Assembly: GCA_949775045.1 (NCBI GenBank)
Contig: OX459105.1
Coordinates: 13,095,398 to 13,159,397 of the forward strand
Origin: Metridium senile
Taxonomy: Eukaryota > Cnidaria > Anthozoa > Actiniaria > Metridiidae
Length of the DNA: 64,000 bases
Direction of reading: 5' to 3'
The translations under genes were made by a program, and so were the position numbers. The notes under the pieces were generated by a model. The model was not told where the DNA came from, made no database searches, and was given only the letters and a program-made list of their open reading frames with translations. Every line of letters begins with the position of its first letter. The first letter of the stretch is position 1. Below are positions 12,107 to 23,397 of this stretch, one piece after another.

Positions 12107-12521
12107 CTTGGTGTCTGGTCGTTATACTTGTGCTTTGGGATCCCTGTGTTACTCGAATTACATTAGACGCCACAGGAAGACCAACAACGAAATATAATTA
12201 TATTTGAATTTTGACGTACTAAAAAATTGAAAATACTCTATATGTGATTAAAATATCTATCAATAGTAAAGAAAAAAAATATTTTCATTCAGATAAGATT
12301 GTTTTAGCGTGGCTTTCATGTGGTTGCTATGGCGATGCTTTTTCGTCGCGAGGTGCTAACCAATCACAGTCCGCGATTTATGGTCCAACCAATCAGAATG
12401 CATGTTAGGCAAGCCAGCTGTTGAGGCGCGTCTTTCGAATGTTGAATTTCAACAACTCGTGCAAACACGCCAAAATCAGCTGAAAATTTATCGAGAAAAC
12501 CTTTTTAAAATATCACAAAAC
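12107..12521. promoter_or_regulatory. Shared divergent promoter of GPX7 and CDC20
   Basis: 415 bp separate the two start codons. Two CCAATCA boxes (12360-12366 and 12389-12395) fit NF-Y sites, which are usual in cell-cycle promoters. At 12323-12336, GTTGCTATGGCGAT is close to the palindromic RFX X-box. No TATA box is evident at either gene. An ATG at 12402 opens in frame with CDC20 and would add 40 residues; I treat it as 5' leader. Confidence 0.55.
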
Positions 12522-15500
12522 ATGTCACAATTTAACTTTCATTCAGAACTGGATGATCTACTATGTCTCGATGCTCCCATGAGAAAAGGGCCAGCTCCTA
12601 GATGGCAGAGAAAGTCGACAACTGAGCGAAACACTTCTCCGCTTCGTTCCTCTCGAGGACTAAACACAAGCTCCAAAACTCCTTCGAAAACTCCGAAGAC
12701 GCCACGAACTTCAAAAACACCCAAGACTCCTTCTGAAGACAGATTCATTCCTTGTAGAAGCAGTATGAACTTCGAAACGAACTTTTACAAGATGGTTTCG
12801 AATGATAACGACGGACAAGAAAACGAGAGTCCGACCAAGAAGGAATTCAAGAAGAACATGGCGGAAAGTTTGAATGGGAGCGAAGCTAACGCTCGAATTC
12901 TTGCTTATAAAACCAAGGCACCGACTCCAAGAGAAGGTTAGTATTGTGGCTTTTTTATTCTTTAATGTTTTTAACTTTAATAGATGAAAAATCATGCTAA
13001 AATATGATGACGTTTCTTTGTTTGTTTGCAAATTTATGCCACGCCGGAATTGTCGAAGTCGGTTGATTCGTAGGCGGTTTGTTCCTTTGTTTTATGATGC
13101 TGTTCGGCAATAAATTTGTTTCTTATAATCTGTTCTACTTTTGTAAAGTTAACTGTCAGTTTTCAACTCTGTTTTCAAAATATTTTACTATATTGCCTTT
13201 GAGTCGATTTTAGCACCTCTCTGGGGATAATATTTTCATATCTTTCCTTATAAAGTGACTATTTATTGTCTGTTTATTTAGCTGATGAAAATTCTTAGAC
13301 AAAATTAGCTTATCTTAATGCTCAACGATGTTGTTTCAGGTTATATGAGTGATCTTCGTGTCCTGTACAGTCAGTCTAAAACAACTTCTACTGCAAAGAA
13401 GAAGAATGCGAGACATATCTCTCAAGTACCTGACAGAATCTTGGATGCACCTGACCTACTAGATGACTACTGTATGTACTCTTTGTGACTTAATAACAAT
13501 TTACTATCATTGATAAACTGGAAGTGGTTGATCTAAGCCCAATAGAGTACCGAAGTGATGACGTCACAATTTTGTTTTTTTATCCATACAAAGTCTCTTA
13601 TTTTTGCCCTGGTTCCAACAGGTTAGAACCAGGCCAAAAATAAGAGACTTTGCATGTATGGAGAAAATGTTACATAATTTCAAAAAATCATATCTCGGCC
13701 GTTTCACACTCAAATGATCCCAAATTTTTGGGCAGCCTATTTTTTGACTAGCATTCTATGATGAAAATTATTTGAATAGGAAAAGCCAAAGTGTTATGTC
13801 ACACTTTGGTACTCTATAGGAATTGTATCATTCAGTGTAGTAGTCAGAAAGTTGTAATGTACGAGTCAAATCCAAAGGTGCCCATCCCCCCCCCGGGCAA
13901 ACCCCGGGCATTTGACAAGACTTGGGTTCCGTATAGTGGGGAATTTGACGCCGATTAGCTACTTGAACGGGCGGGCATTTGACGAGTGTCGGCCATCTTT
14001 AAAAATACCCAGAAAGCATTGGAGTCCTAACCACAGGTAGCCCATGATCAGGCAAAAGTCACACGGGAACGGAAACGAAAAGCAAAGAATTGATAGATAG
14101 TTTTTCCTTGTTATACACCTATCTCAAAAAACGTCAGAAAGAATTTGCGATTGACGAACAGCGATTGCAAAGGAGCTCTGGGTACTGTTCTTTCACAAGT
14201 AAAATTAAATTGACGAAGTATAAATGCTTGTCTTTGTGTTTTAGAGTCGAAAAGTGCAAAGAAAATCCAAGTTATTTCAGTTTTTAAGATAGATTTGTGA
14301 ATTATATCGAGATCCATCTTTCGGTCGTGCAATCACCAATCAAAAATTGCCAATAACCATTCTCTTCTTCAACGTTTTTTGAAATTTCCCTTCATATTTG
14401 ATTGTACAAGTTTTGTCTACCATGTTCATGAGACGTCATGTAGTAGAAGGAAGTTTAAGTATTTTCTTTTCTACTTAAAGTAAAATTTGAGTTTATCACT
14501 GACTCGAGCTCGAGGGGCGGGCATTTGACCATTCTGTTGTTTCAATAGTGGGGCATTTGACTGTTCAGTTTGCCCAGATGGTGGGGAATTTGACCAATTT
14601 TTTTTCAAAAAGTCAAATGCCCGGGGGTTTGCCCGGGGGGGGGATGGGCACCTTTGGATTTGACTCGTACATAAGGGGCAGGTTGTTTATCATCTGAGAG
14701 GGGAGGCAGGGGATAAAAAAACAAACAGCTCCTAAAATATCAATGTAAACTAGCGAGTAAACTAGTATAGGCTGCGTCAGTGTTTGATATAAATGATAGG
14801 TAATATAATAAAATTTGTAACACAGTAACAAATGTTTACTTAACTGACATTTTAAGCATTAGCCCTTTGTCATACTCCGAATTTCATTATATTTCCTATC
14901 CTAAAATATCAAACAAATGGTTTATATTATATAAATTTTAAAGTACTGTCATTTTAAAAGCCCACTTGTTTTCTCTTGATTTTATGCTAAAAACTTGCTG
15001 CACTTATAATGCCATCAAGATGGAAAACTAGCTGCATTTAATATAATAAAATCAATATTTTCTCATTAAAAATAATCAAATTTTTACATGTGCTATTTAT
15101 ATAATAAAGTATTATATTTGACTTTATCTTCAGATTTGAATCTATTAGACTGGAGCTGCAATAATCATCTAGCAGTAGCACTTGGAGGGTTTGTCTACCT
15201 ATGGAATGCAGCATCTGGGGATATTGTACAACTATGTCAAATGGATTCTACCGATATCTATGTTGGCTCTGTGTCTTGGATTAAAGAAGGCAACTTTCTG
15301 TCAGTAGGGACAAGTGATGGAGCAGTACAGGTGAATATTGACTTGATTACATTGCCTTTCATAATTATGCAACCACTAGAGTGAAAACACTAGAACCATG
15401 AAATAAAAACAAAATAGTTACTAATAGTTTTTATTTAGTGACTATTCAGTCAGTATCACTCAACCAGAAACATCAAATACAAAAGGAAACAATACCTCAT

Positions 15501-18500
15501 TACAACTTTACTTGTCTTTTATAGTAACTAATTATAGTCTCTAAATAAGAACTATTACAAGCTAACAATTTGATTTTGTTTCATGGTTCTATAGCGTTTT
15601 CACTCGAACGATCAAATGCTAACATTAAAATGGTAGTTTATGCTGCCTTGAATAAAAATAATCAGTCAATATATTTGATATTTTGATTGATGGCAGTTGT
15701 GTAGCAATGTATGGGTAGTGAGTGTGGCCGTCTGAATCTCTCCAATTAGTAGGACACTTATAAAAGAGATTTATTTATTTAAAGTGAACCTCATTCAGCT
15801 ATATTTTGAAGGCACCTCAATGGGCAGAGCAGAAAAGACAAAACATTTACAACTTTTGCTGGTTATCTATTTTTAGCTTTTGTGTCTTATTTAAAAACAA
15901 TATACCCTTGTTTGCACCTACCCATTAATGGTCGCCACAAAAAACATGTTTTGTCTCTAGGCGTAAACTTTCAAAGTTTGGCGCAAAAACTTTGCAATCT
16001 CCCAATGCATTCCTCTAAATAAATTCAATTTGTTGAAAAATTTTGCATATTAATATTTTTGTTGTATCTGTTAAAGGATAAATGCAAGTGCAGTACATAT
16101 CTATAAAATAATGTCTAGTTTTTTTTTCACAAAAAGTGGTTAATTACAAACATGCAAAGTTTGGGGTGCCAATCTTTGAAGTTTGACTGCGAGACAACAT
16201 ACTACCAAAATTACTCAACTGTTAGTAGCACCGCCAAAAAAACAATCAATCGCGTTTTGAATTCCGGTTAACTCATATGACCATTTGGGGCGCTCCAAAT
16301 GGTCATGTGACATTAAAATAACATTATTTTGACGATATTTTGCGTTATTTTAATGTCACATGACCATTTGGAGTGCCCCAAAGAGTTAAACAAATGAAAG
16401 ATAATAATATATTTATTAATCTGACATGTTTTCATTTAAGGAATATTTAAAGCAAACCTGATAGCATGTTACCACAGATAACTATTATTTAATTATACAA
16501 TCAAGAGTTCCTGATCACCATCATCCATTTTCTTTATTTTTTCTCATGTATCAGTTGTGGGACATTGAAAAACAAAAGAGAGTTCGTAACATGGCGGGCC
16601 ATTCATCAAGAGTGGGTGCATTGTCCTGGAATTCATACATTGTTTCAAGGTAAGATTGTGATTGGAAAAACAAAAAACATACAAATGAAAACAAAATATC
16701 AGCAAACAATACAGCACTTTCTGAAACAACTTACTATACTTTATTGCAAAAAAGACAAAATTCTTGCTAACATGTATTGGAAAACACTAGGAATGTACAT
16801 TTTTATTTTTGTAAGTCTTGTTGCAGTCTACAGTGTTGGCTTACTCAAGCTCTGTCTGCAGCAATAAGCTTAATCTTACAGAACCGTTCCACTTTCGCAG
16901 GGTGCTCTCACATTCATACTTGGAACATTGGTTAAGGATATTCTTTTTCATAAAAAAACATACACAGTCTTATTCTATTATATAAACTTTAAAATGATAT
17001 ATACTTTCAGTCTACCTTTATTGTAAAATAATGCGCTAAAGGTTTTTAAGTGATCATGAGAAAACGCAGTGAAGGTGGACCATAGTACCCTTAACAGTGA
17101 GCTAGTTCAATAGACATATTTGCATTATTAGCACATAGTTAAAATGTTTGTTCCTTTTGAAGTGGAAGTAGAAGTGGTGCAATCCACCACCATGACGTGC
17201 GAGCTGCTGACCATCATGTTGCTACATTAAGAAGACACACCCAAGAAGTATGTGGTCTAAAGTGGTCTCTAGACGGCAAGCTACTGGCTAGTGGTGGTAA
17301 CGATAACATTCTTAACATCTGGGACGCAAACGTCAGTTCATCACAAGTAAATGAGACACCATTGTTTTCACTGTCAAGTCATCAGGCTGCTGTCAAGGTA
17401 GGATATCATTTCACTTTATGCATCAACAACCACTGAATGAGTGTGACCCAGGGGATTGTGGTGTTGATGAATAGTTATTGCAGTGTTGTGGTAAAAAAAA
17501 GTATGGTGATGTGGTGTGTGGTGTTTGCTTATCCAAAGCTGCTGTGTGCAGTGAATTTTAAAGCTGTGATGTTCATATTGTTTGGTGAGAGATATTGTGA
17601 TGCAGTGTTGTCAAAAATGTTTTTTTTTTGGTGTTGATGACCCCCTCATGGCCCCCTCCTGAATTGTTGAGTAGTTAGAATTATATTGTTTTGCATCATA
17701 GGGTTGACATAGCAAAATTTTTACTTGTCATTCACGCTCATAAGGTGGTAAGTGCCACCTACTTACTGCAGTTTTTCGACTTTCTGCAAACTCAGACATT
17801 CCAGCGGCTCGTCGTAAAATACGTATTTCGCTGCCACCAATCAAGGATTTAAAAGGTACCAACTAATTAGTTTTGATTGACAGCAGCTAAAAACGTGTTT
17901 CACAGCAAGCCGTTGAAATGTCTGAGTTCGCAGAAAGTCGAAAACCGCAGTAATCAATGCAAAATTCTAATAAATAGCTGGTTGTACTTTCCAGGCATTA
18001 GATTGGTGTCCATTCCAGCGTAATGTGTTGGCCAGTGGTGGTGGTACTGCTGATAGATGCATTAAATTCTGGAATGCCTCTACTGGTGTTTGTCTGAACA
18101 GTATAGACACTAAATCACAGGTAACCAACTAATAATTACTTAACAGTGCAACTACTTTAACCAAGGTCATCCAGAAAAAATTTAAAATGCATATTTTTGA
18201 GATCAAACAAAAAAATCTTTGGTGAATTCTTATAGGCTAAGATATTTCTTGTTCCGTTCACATAATAGAAAATTTAATTAGCATTATCTTGAAGCCAAAA
18301 AAAAGCCTTTGAAGATCGATTCTATATTGTTCACACTCTCGATTGTAATTAGATAACTTTGTTCAGGTGCCCTTTCTTGAAATATTAAAATATAAAGTAG
18401 TTGTGCAGTTTTTCTAGGGAAATAAATTATCAGAATAAAGATGATGATGACAAATACTCCAGTTTCATATTATCTAGTACTACTCAGCTATTTGACAAAA

Positions 18501-19250
18501 AGTGCATTTGCTCAGTTTAAGGCTATATTCAAAGTAAGGCTGCAGTCACACTGAAGCTTGAGATTCCTCTGAAGCATGCTTGCTTCGAAATTCACCAAGG
18601 CATGCACATCATTCATACTGCCAAGTTGAGTTTTAGTGGATGTTAATCAAAATCGTCTCAAGACAGCAGTATAGTAACTACATATGGTTTGTGGAAAGTG
18701 CTATTAAGGCCCAGTCAAACGGTTTCAACATTTGCTTCAACATCTGTTCGATTTTGTTGAACAGCAACATTGTTGTTGGTTGAAACATGTTGATTCAATG
18801 ATGAATTGATGTTGAAAGAGTTTAAAAGCATTTAAACATTGCCATTCAACAAAATCGAACGGATGTTGAAGCAAATGTTGAAACCGTTTGTCCGGGCCTT
18901 TAGACAACTCAACCAAGGCATACACTAACATTGTTAGCTTTCTCTGTTTCTTCTAGGTGTGTTCAATCCTGTGGTCTAAAGAATACAAGGAGTTAATATC
19001 AAGCCATGGATATGCCCAAAACCAGCTCACCGTATGGAAGTACCCAAGTATGTCCAAAGTTACAGAATTAACTGGACACTCCTGCCGAGTACTGCATATG
19101 GCAATGAGCCCAGACGGACAGACAGTTATCTCTGCTGCCGCTGATGAGACCTTGAGATTGTGGAAGTGCTTCGCAACAGATCCACAGAAGAAAAAAGTCA
19201 AGACATCAACATCAACGTCTAGTGCAATCATTAGACAAGGAATTCGATAA
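12522..19250 (+). CDS. CDC20: Cell division cycle protein 20, APC/C co-activator
   Basis: Seven exons: 12522-12936, 13340-13471, 15134-15330, 16555-16649, 17163-17397, 17995-18120, 18957-19250. All have GT-AG borders and consistent phases, and together encode 497 residues (human 499). CDC20 binds the anaphase-promoting complex, recruits substrates, and is held in check by Mad2/BubR1. Start choice: [14 protein letters not shown] matches the CDC20 N terminus. The C-box DRFIPCR is at residues 73-79. A KTP-rich stretch (about 52-70) offers several CDK-type sites. The Mad2-binding motif appears as ARILAY (about 124-129). Seven WD40 repeats follow ([54 protein letters not shown]), and the protein ends in the IR tail (RQGIR). 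A canonical KEN box is absent where human has KENQ; QENES is present. FZR1/Cdh1 is the alternative, but the N terminus and length favour CDC20. Confidence 0.97.
13542..13817. mobile_element. MITE in CDC20 intron 2
   Basis: Outer inverted ends are ATAGAGTACCGAAGTG and the complement of ATAGAGTACCAAAGTG. An inner palindrome (13586-13660) is centred on GGTTCCAACAGGTTAGAACC. No coding sequence is seen. Confidence 0.75.
13859..14670. mobile_element. 812-bp transposon relic with GC-rich inverted ends in CDC20 intron 2
   Basis: Left end GTACGAGTCAAATCCAAAGG, with the exact inverse at the right end. The inverted repeats extend through a C-run/G-run and GGGCAAACCCCGGGCATTTG for about 60 bp. The motif GGGCATTTGAC recurs inside (near 13970 and 14520). 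No transposase is recognised in the 0.7-kb interior. Confidence 0.8.
16267..16391. mobile_element. Foldback in CDC20 intron 3
   Basis: Inverted arms share CTCCAAATGGTCATGTGACA and ATTAAAATAAC around a 21-bp loop, with outer GTTAACTC / GAGTTAAAC ends. No coding capacity. Confidence 0.75.
17763..17953. mobile_element. MITE in CDC20 intron 5 (TTACTGCAG family, copy 1)
   Basis: The ends are TTACTGCAGTTTTTCGAC and the inverse of TTACTGCGGTTTTCGAC. Inner arms carry CAGACATTCCAGCGG and its inverse. A diverged second copy lies at 24190-24368. Confidence 0.75.
18707..18901. mobile_element. 195-bp MITE in CDC20 intron 6
   Basis: Terminal inverted repeats of about 55 bp: AAGGCCCAGTCAAACGGTTT on the left and the inverse of AAGGCCCGGACAAACGGTTT on the right, continuing through CAACATTTGCTTCAACATC. 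The middle is rich in CAACA/TGTTG. Confidence 0.85.
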
Positions 19251-19321
19251 AATATTACAATCCAGAGTTATATTTTTGGTACTTTTGTAAAAATTATAAT
19301 TCTTCATTGCCTAGTGCAATC

Positions 19322-19419
19322 TAGTCTCCCCCGCAGCCGTTTTTAGTCTCGTTCCACTCACGGAGAGAAGTGGACCATAGGGGAGTGGAACAAGATTAAA
19401 ACGGCTGCGGGGGAGACTA
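19322..19419. mobile_element. 98-bp foldback directly downstream of CDC20
   Basis: Inverted arms TAGTCTCCCCCGCAGCCGTT and complement surround a short core. It sits between two copies of the CDC20 stop-codon and 3'-UTR sequence (19221-19306 and 19420-19494). Confidence 0.8.
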
Positions 19420-19573
19420 AGTGCAAGGAATATGATAAAAATTACAATCCATAGTTTTAGTTTTGGTACTTTTGTAAAAATTATAATTCTTGTATATATT
19501 AGATACAATGTAAAGATAAATTTACTAGCTTTATTTCATTATTATGTGTTTTTTTTTTTTATATCTGAACATT

Positions 19574-19888
19574 GTAGTTCAGGTTCAATATGATTTTGAA
19601 CTAGTTCAATTTATTTTGAACCAGTACCATATCTAGTGTACTGGTACAAGTTATTTTGTACTAGTACAAATCATGCAGTACTAGGTTTTGTATTTAATAG
19701 GATAGGTTTAGGTTTAGTAAGTTAAGTGGTAAGATCCCCTGTTTTATTTATGAGTCCCATAAATAAAATCCCTTGTAGAATGTCAGATTATACCAGTTCA
19801 AGACTATTTGTACCAGTACAATAAATATTGTACTGGTTCACAATAAACTGGACTGGTTTAAAATGATATTGAACCTGGACTACAACAT
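19574..19888. mobile_element. Foldback element, AGTTCAGGTTCAATAT type
   Basis: The left arm (19574-19640) and right arm (19800-19888) are inverted with mismatches, sharing GGTTCAATAT and TGAACCAGTAC. Copies of GTACTGGT/ACCAGTAC repeat in the loop. Non-coding. Confidence 0.7.
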
Positions 19889-20813
19889 ATCCATTACGTC
19901 TTTTTATGTTTGCTAAACCGTTAGGAATGTCTATGTAGCTTGGTCGGATTATGCTGGGCAATAATGAAAAATAATGGTACATTCAGCCACATAATTTTTA
20001 CAGTAATGAAAATTACATTTTTATTATGCTATATTATTGGTTTTACAACTAGTATTTTAATCTTCGAACAAATACCACCGATTTCATTACTACGCGCCCA
20101 ACAGAGTTTGTGAAGGGAGTTGGCGATTCTCTTCCGTCAATCAAACACAATTTGTCTAGACACTTTACAAACAATTCATCAATGACAGTTCAATGAAAAA
20201 TAATTTTTTTCCCGGACCTAAAGATATATTTTAGGTATCAGACTGTTCGAACTAAATAAGTTTCATGTCTTTCATAAGACAGTTGTATTTTTGGCTCAAT
20301 TTTCTCTTTAAAATAGCATTTCTACTTGTTTTATGTTTACATCGACCGTTGTTTACAGTTCACATAATTAGTTGTCTAGAAAAATTGTGTTTGATTTACA
20401 GAAGAGTATCGCCATCTTTGCTTCACAAATTTTTTGTCTGACGGCGTGTAGTAATCTAATCTGTGGTAAGCAAAATGTACAGACGCTGCACATGATTAAT
20501 AATTAAATTTTAGAACAAAGGTTGTAAAATGTTATATTGTCAATGCATTGTTGATGTTGTTAACTAAAATTACTATAAATAAACTGATGTCTATGTACAT
20601 AGTCTATCTTGAGTCTAGAGATTTTTCCCTGGTTATGACTGATTCGTCAAATTTGATCATAAGAGTTGTTCCTTTATGCCAGTGAGCTGTCACTTTAGCA
20701 GGCTGAAAAATAAATACATATATGAAAATACAGTGAAAATAACCATGAGCTTGCCAGATTTATAAAATGTCATAAATGATTTTCACTGTATTATATTTTT
20801 GGTTCTCAATTTT
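19889..20813. other. Intergenic, no gene seen
   Basis: AT-rich sequence without splice-compatible exons, RNA genes or clear repeats. GAAGAGTATCGCCATCTTTG near 20400 is the inverse of AAGGGAGTTGGCGATTCTCTTC near 20115, both next to TTGTCTAGA sequence, so a decayed foldback (about 20100-20435) is likely. Confidence 0.4.
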
Positions 20814-21205
20814 GAAGTGCAATCACAAAAGATGTTCACATAGCAAATTTGACCAAAATTCGTCCAATAGAAGCTGAGATATGGCCACTTGAATATATAA
20901 TTTCCCCATACTTTTGTATTTTCGGGTCTGTTCCAAACTTTTGAGACAGAGTGTAAATTAGAGTGATTTGTATGGGGAAATTAATATATTCTTATATATA
21001 AATTATTTAAAAGTGGCCATATCTCAGCTGCTATTTGACCGATTCTCGTCACATTTGGAGTTAGACTTGCTACAAGTCGACTACTCTTTAGGGATATTTA
21101 TTTTGGCGAAGTGAGACGTCCTGGCGAGAGATCCAAAATGAAAAAAAAACTGGCTTTGAGAAAGTCTAATTGGGAGTGTGAACATCTTTTTTGATTGTCC
21201 ATCAA
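20814..21205. mobile_element. Imperfect foldback, GATGTTCACA ends
   Basis: Inverted pairs: AATCACAAAAGATGTTCACA with the inverse at 21175-21200, and CTGAGATATGGCCACTT with AAGTGGCCATATCTCAGCTG at 21010-21030. Non-coding. Confidence 0.7.
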
Positions 21206-21475
21206 AATTGGTAACCAGAAAGTGGGGGTGCTTGACGGACCTGTTAGGGTCGGAAATAAGACCCTTGCTTACCCTTTAGGGTCTCGAACTGGCACTGTAC
21301 CTTTTTTAGGGTCAGTTTTTGAACTTGAGATTATACATATTACAAAATGTTTAAATGAGGTCATACCTTTTACGGTCTGAAATCAGTATCTGAGTTAATT
21401 TATGTGTACCTTTTAGTGTCATTTTCAAAACCGTTAGTCGAGCACCCCTATCCATTTTTGAAGGGAGTCCTCTCC
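21206..21475. repeat. Dispersed repeat with internal ACCTTTTAGGGT blocks, copy 1
   Basis: Contains repeated AGGGTC / ACCTTTTAGGGTC blocks, then TCGAGCACCCCTAYCC and an AGGGAGT-CCCCCC tail. The same arrangement recurs at 37430-37570 and, inverted internally, at 55330-55455. The family is not recognised by name. Confidence 0.55.
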
Positions 21476-22332
21476 CCCCCCCCTAATAATCTTAGCGTAT
21501 TATATATATATGATGTTGGTGAGTTGTGCTTCTCTTGACACTTCTATAGTGTTCTGACAATCCCCAAGTGCTTTATGACAGCATACAGGAGTTTTCTACT
21601 GCTTTTAAAATGTAAATTGATCAACATGCAAATGTGTGTGCTGTGTGCTAGCTCATAAAGCATGCTCCTCAACCAATCAGAATGCATGAATACTAAATAA
21701 TATTCAATAAAGATTTGTAAACCATATGACTTACAAAGTTGCAACCATGTAATACAGCTTCCACTATACCACCTATGAACGATGCACAGTTCAAGCTGCC
21801 TGTAATATGAAGCATCAAATTATCAGAAATCATGTGAAATTAAAAAGTTCAATCAAGTAACTACAATATATGGGAACCACTTTTAATAACAATCAAATCA
21901 AACATTGGATTTTCTAAGAAAAATATTCAGACTTTCAGTCTATATATATCAGTTTAGTTTAAACTTATAATATTTTATAATTTGCTTTTTGTCATTCAAC
22001 TTTAGGACTTGAATGAATGAATGATTGATGAATAAAAGGAGTGGTGGGTAATCAATAAAAAACAACAAGTGCTGAATTATTATAAGTGGCCGGTGCAGCT
22101 CAAAGCAGAAGAGTTGGAGCACAGTACGATAACAATTATTATAAACTTTTACATAAATCAACACATATAGTAAAACCCGCATATAAGAACCTAAAATTTA
22201 AGAACCTGTCAGGCAGGAATTTTCATTCTCTAAAAGAGCCATGTGCAAAAGCATTAACCTGTATGTAAATAAAATAGGAAGAAAGGTGTTGTAATGATAA
22301 AGTGAGTGATGCTAATAGAACCTAGATAGCCG

Positions 22333-23056
22333 ATATCAGCACTACCAGATAACTGGAAAACAATTCTAAAAAATGCTCAAAAAGAGAAACCCGTACTCTG
22401 TCCTAACGAGGCTGGCAAAGGTTTGAATATCTCTAACACTTATGTTCCTCTTTCTAAAGTGAAAACTAGAATGGTTTATTGGAAATTGATCGAAAATAAA
22501 TTAACCAAACCGACAGCACAAAAACACATAGCTAATAAATTAAATAACCCAGACATTGAGTGGTCAGAAGTTTACAAAAAAATGTATCATGTTACTAATG
22601 ACACTAAGTTACGAGCTTTGCAATATAAAATTTTAAATAATTACCTCTTTCTGAATAAAGACCTTTTTAGATTTAAACTAATTGATTCACCGAGTTGTAC
22701 TTTTTGTAAATCTTCCATTGAAACAATGGAACATCTTTTTATTGATTGTTATTTAACAAAGAATTATTTTATTGAAATAAGAAACTGGTTACATACAGGG
22801 AATATAAACCTACCAAAATTAAATATAAGTAATATTATCTTTATAGGAGCAGTTAACGATAAAATGGAAGAATTTCTATTTTTTATATAAATTCACAATA
22901 GTTAACTGTAGAACCAGAGGAATGGTTCCCAATATAGCAAATTTCAAATCAAAATTGCAAGAATACAAAAATATCGAATACGAAATTGCAAAAAGTCATG
23001 GAAAAATAGATATACATCTAAAAAAGTACAATAAATTGAAAAAACTATTGCCTTAG
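22333..23056 (+). pseudogene. Reverse transcriptase C-terminal fragment (zinc-finger tail)
   Basis: The frame is open from the truncation point to a stop at 22890 (about 185 residues), including LRALQYKILNNYLFLNKDLF and a zinc-knuckle tail CTFC...EHLFIDC (C-x2-C, H-x4-C), as at the C terminus of L1/Tx1-type reverse transcriptases. A single frameshift near 22887 separates it from a further basic tail in another frame, ending at 23056. There is no polymerase core, so the copy is dead. It lies inside the LINE with the 15-bp target duplication. Confidence 0.85.
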
Positions 23057-23182
23057 ATAGAACAAGTCCTATGTAGCAGACGTAGAATTGTGTTGTAGTT
23101 GTGTTATATGTATGTTAATTAAATGCCATTAGTATAGTAATATATAGTTATTGAGTGATTGTGTTTGTTTGTGTGTATATAT

Positions 23183-23397
23183 AACAGGTTCCCATTTAAA
23201 TCTGTACTTTCCCATTTAAATCTGTACTTATGCAAATTGTGTTGATGTGTGCTAAACACACAGATCAACCAATCAGAGTATTTTATTTCTGAAGTGAACT
23301 TCTCTGATTGGTTGATCTGTGTGTTTAGCACACATTAACACAATTTGCATAAGTACAGATTTAGATGGGAAAGTACAGATTTAAATGGGAACCTGTT
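23183..23397. mobile_element. 215-bp foldback MITE, AACAGGTTCCC family, copy A
   Basis: Almost entirely palindromic: AACAGGTTCCCATTTAAATC ends, a GATCAACCAATCAGAG inner arm, and a loop of about 20 bp. ATAT on both sides fits a short target duplication. Inserted into the LINE 3' UTR. A copy of equal length is at 30446-30660. Confidence 0.9.

Noticed and set aside
12402..12521. 40-residue N-terminal extension of CDC20 from an upstream ATG
   Set aside because: CDC20 proteins begin at the MxQFxFxxxL motif (12522). The extension has no family counterpart, though it stays open and could be used.
16880..16935. Decoy acceptor and short frame (GALTFIL...) after CDC20 exon 4
   Set aside because: It somewhat resembles the end of exon 4, but the exon 4 to exon 5 junction (16649 to 17163) already restores the conserved protein exactly.
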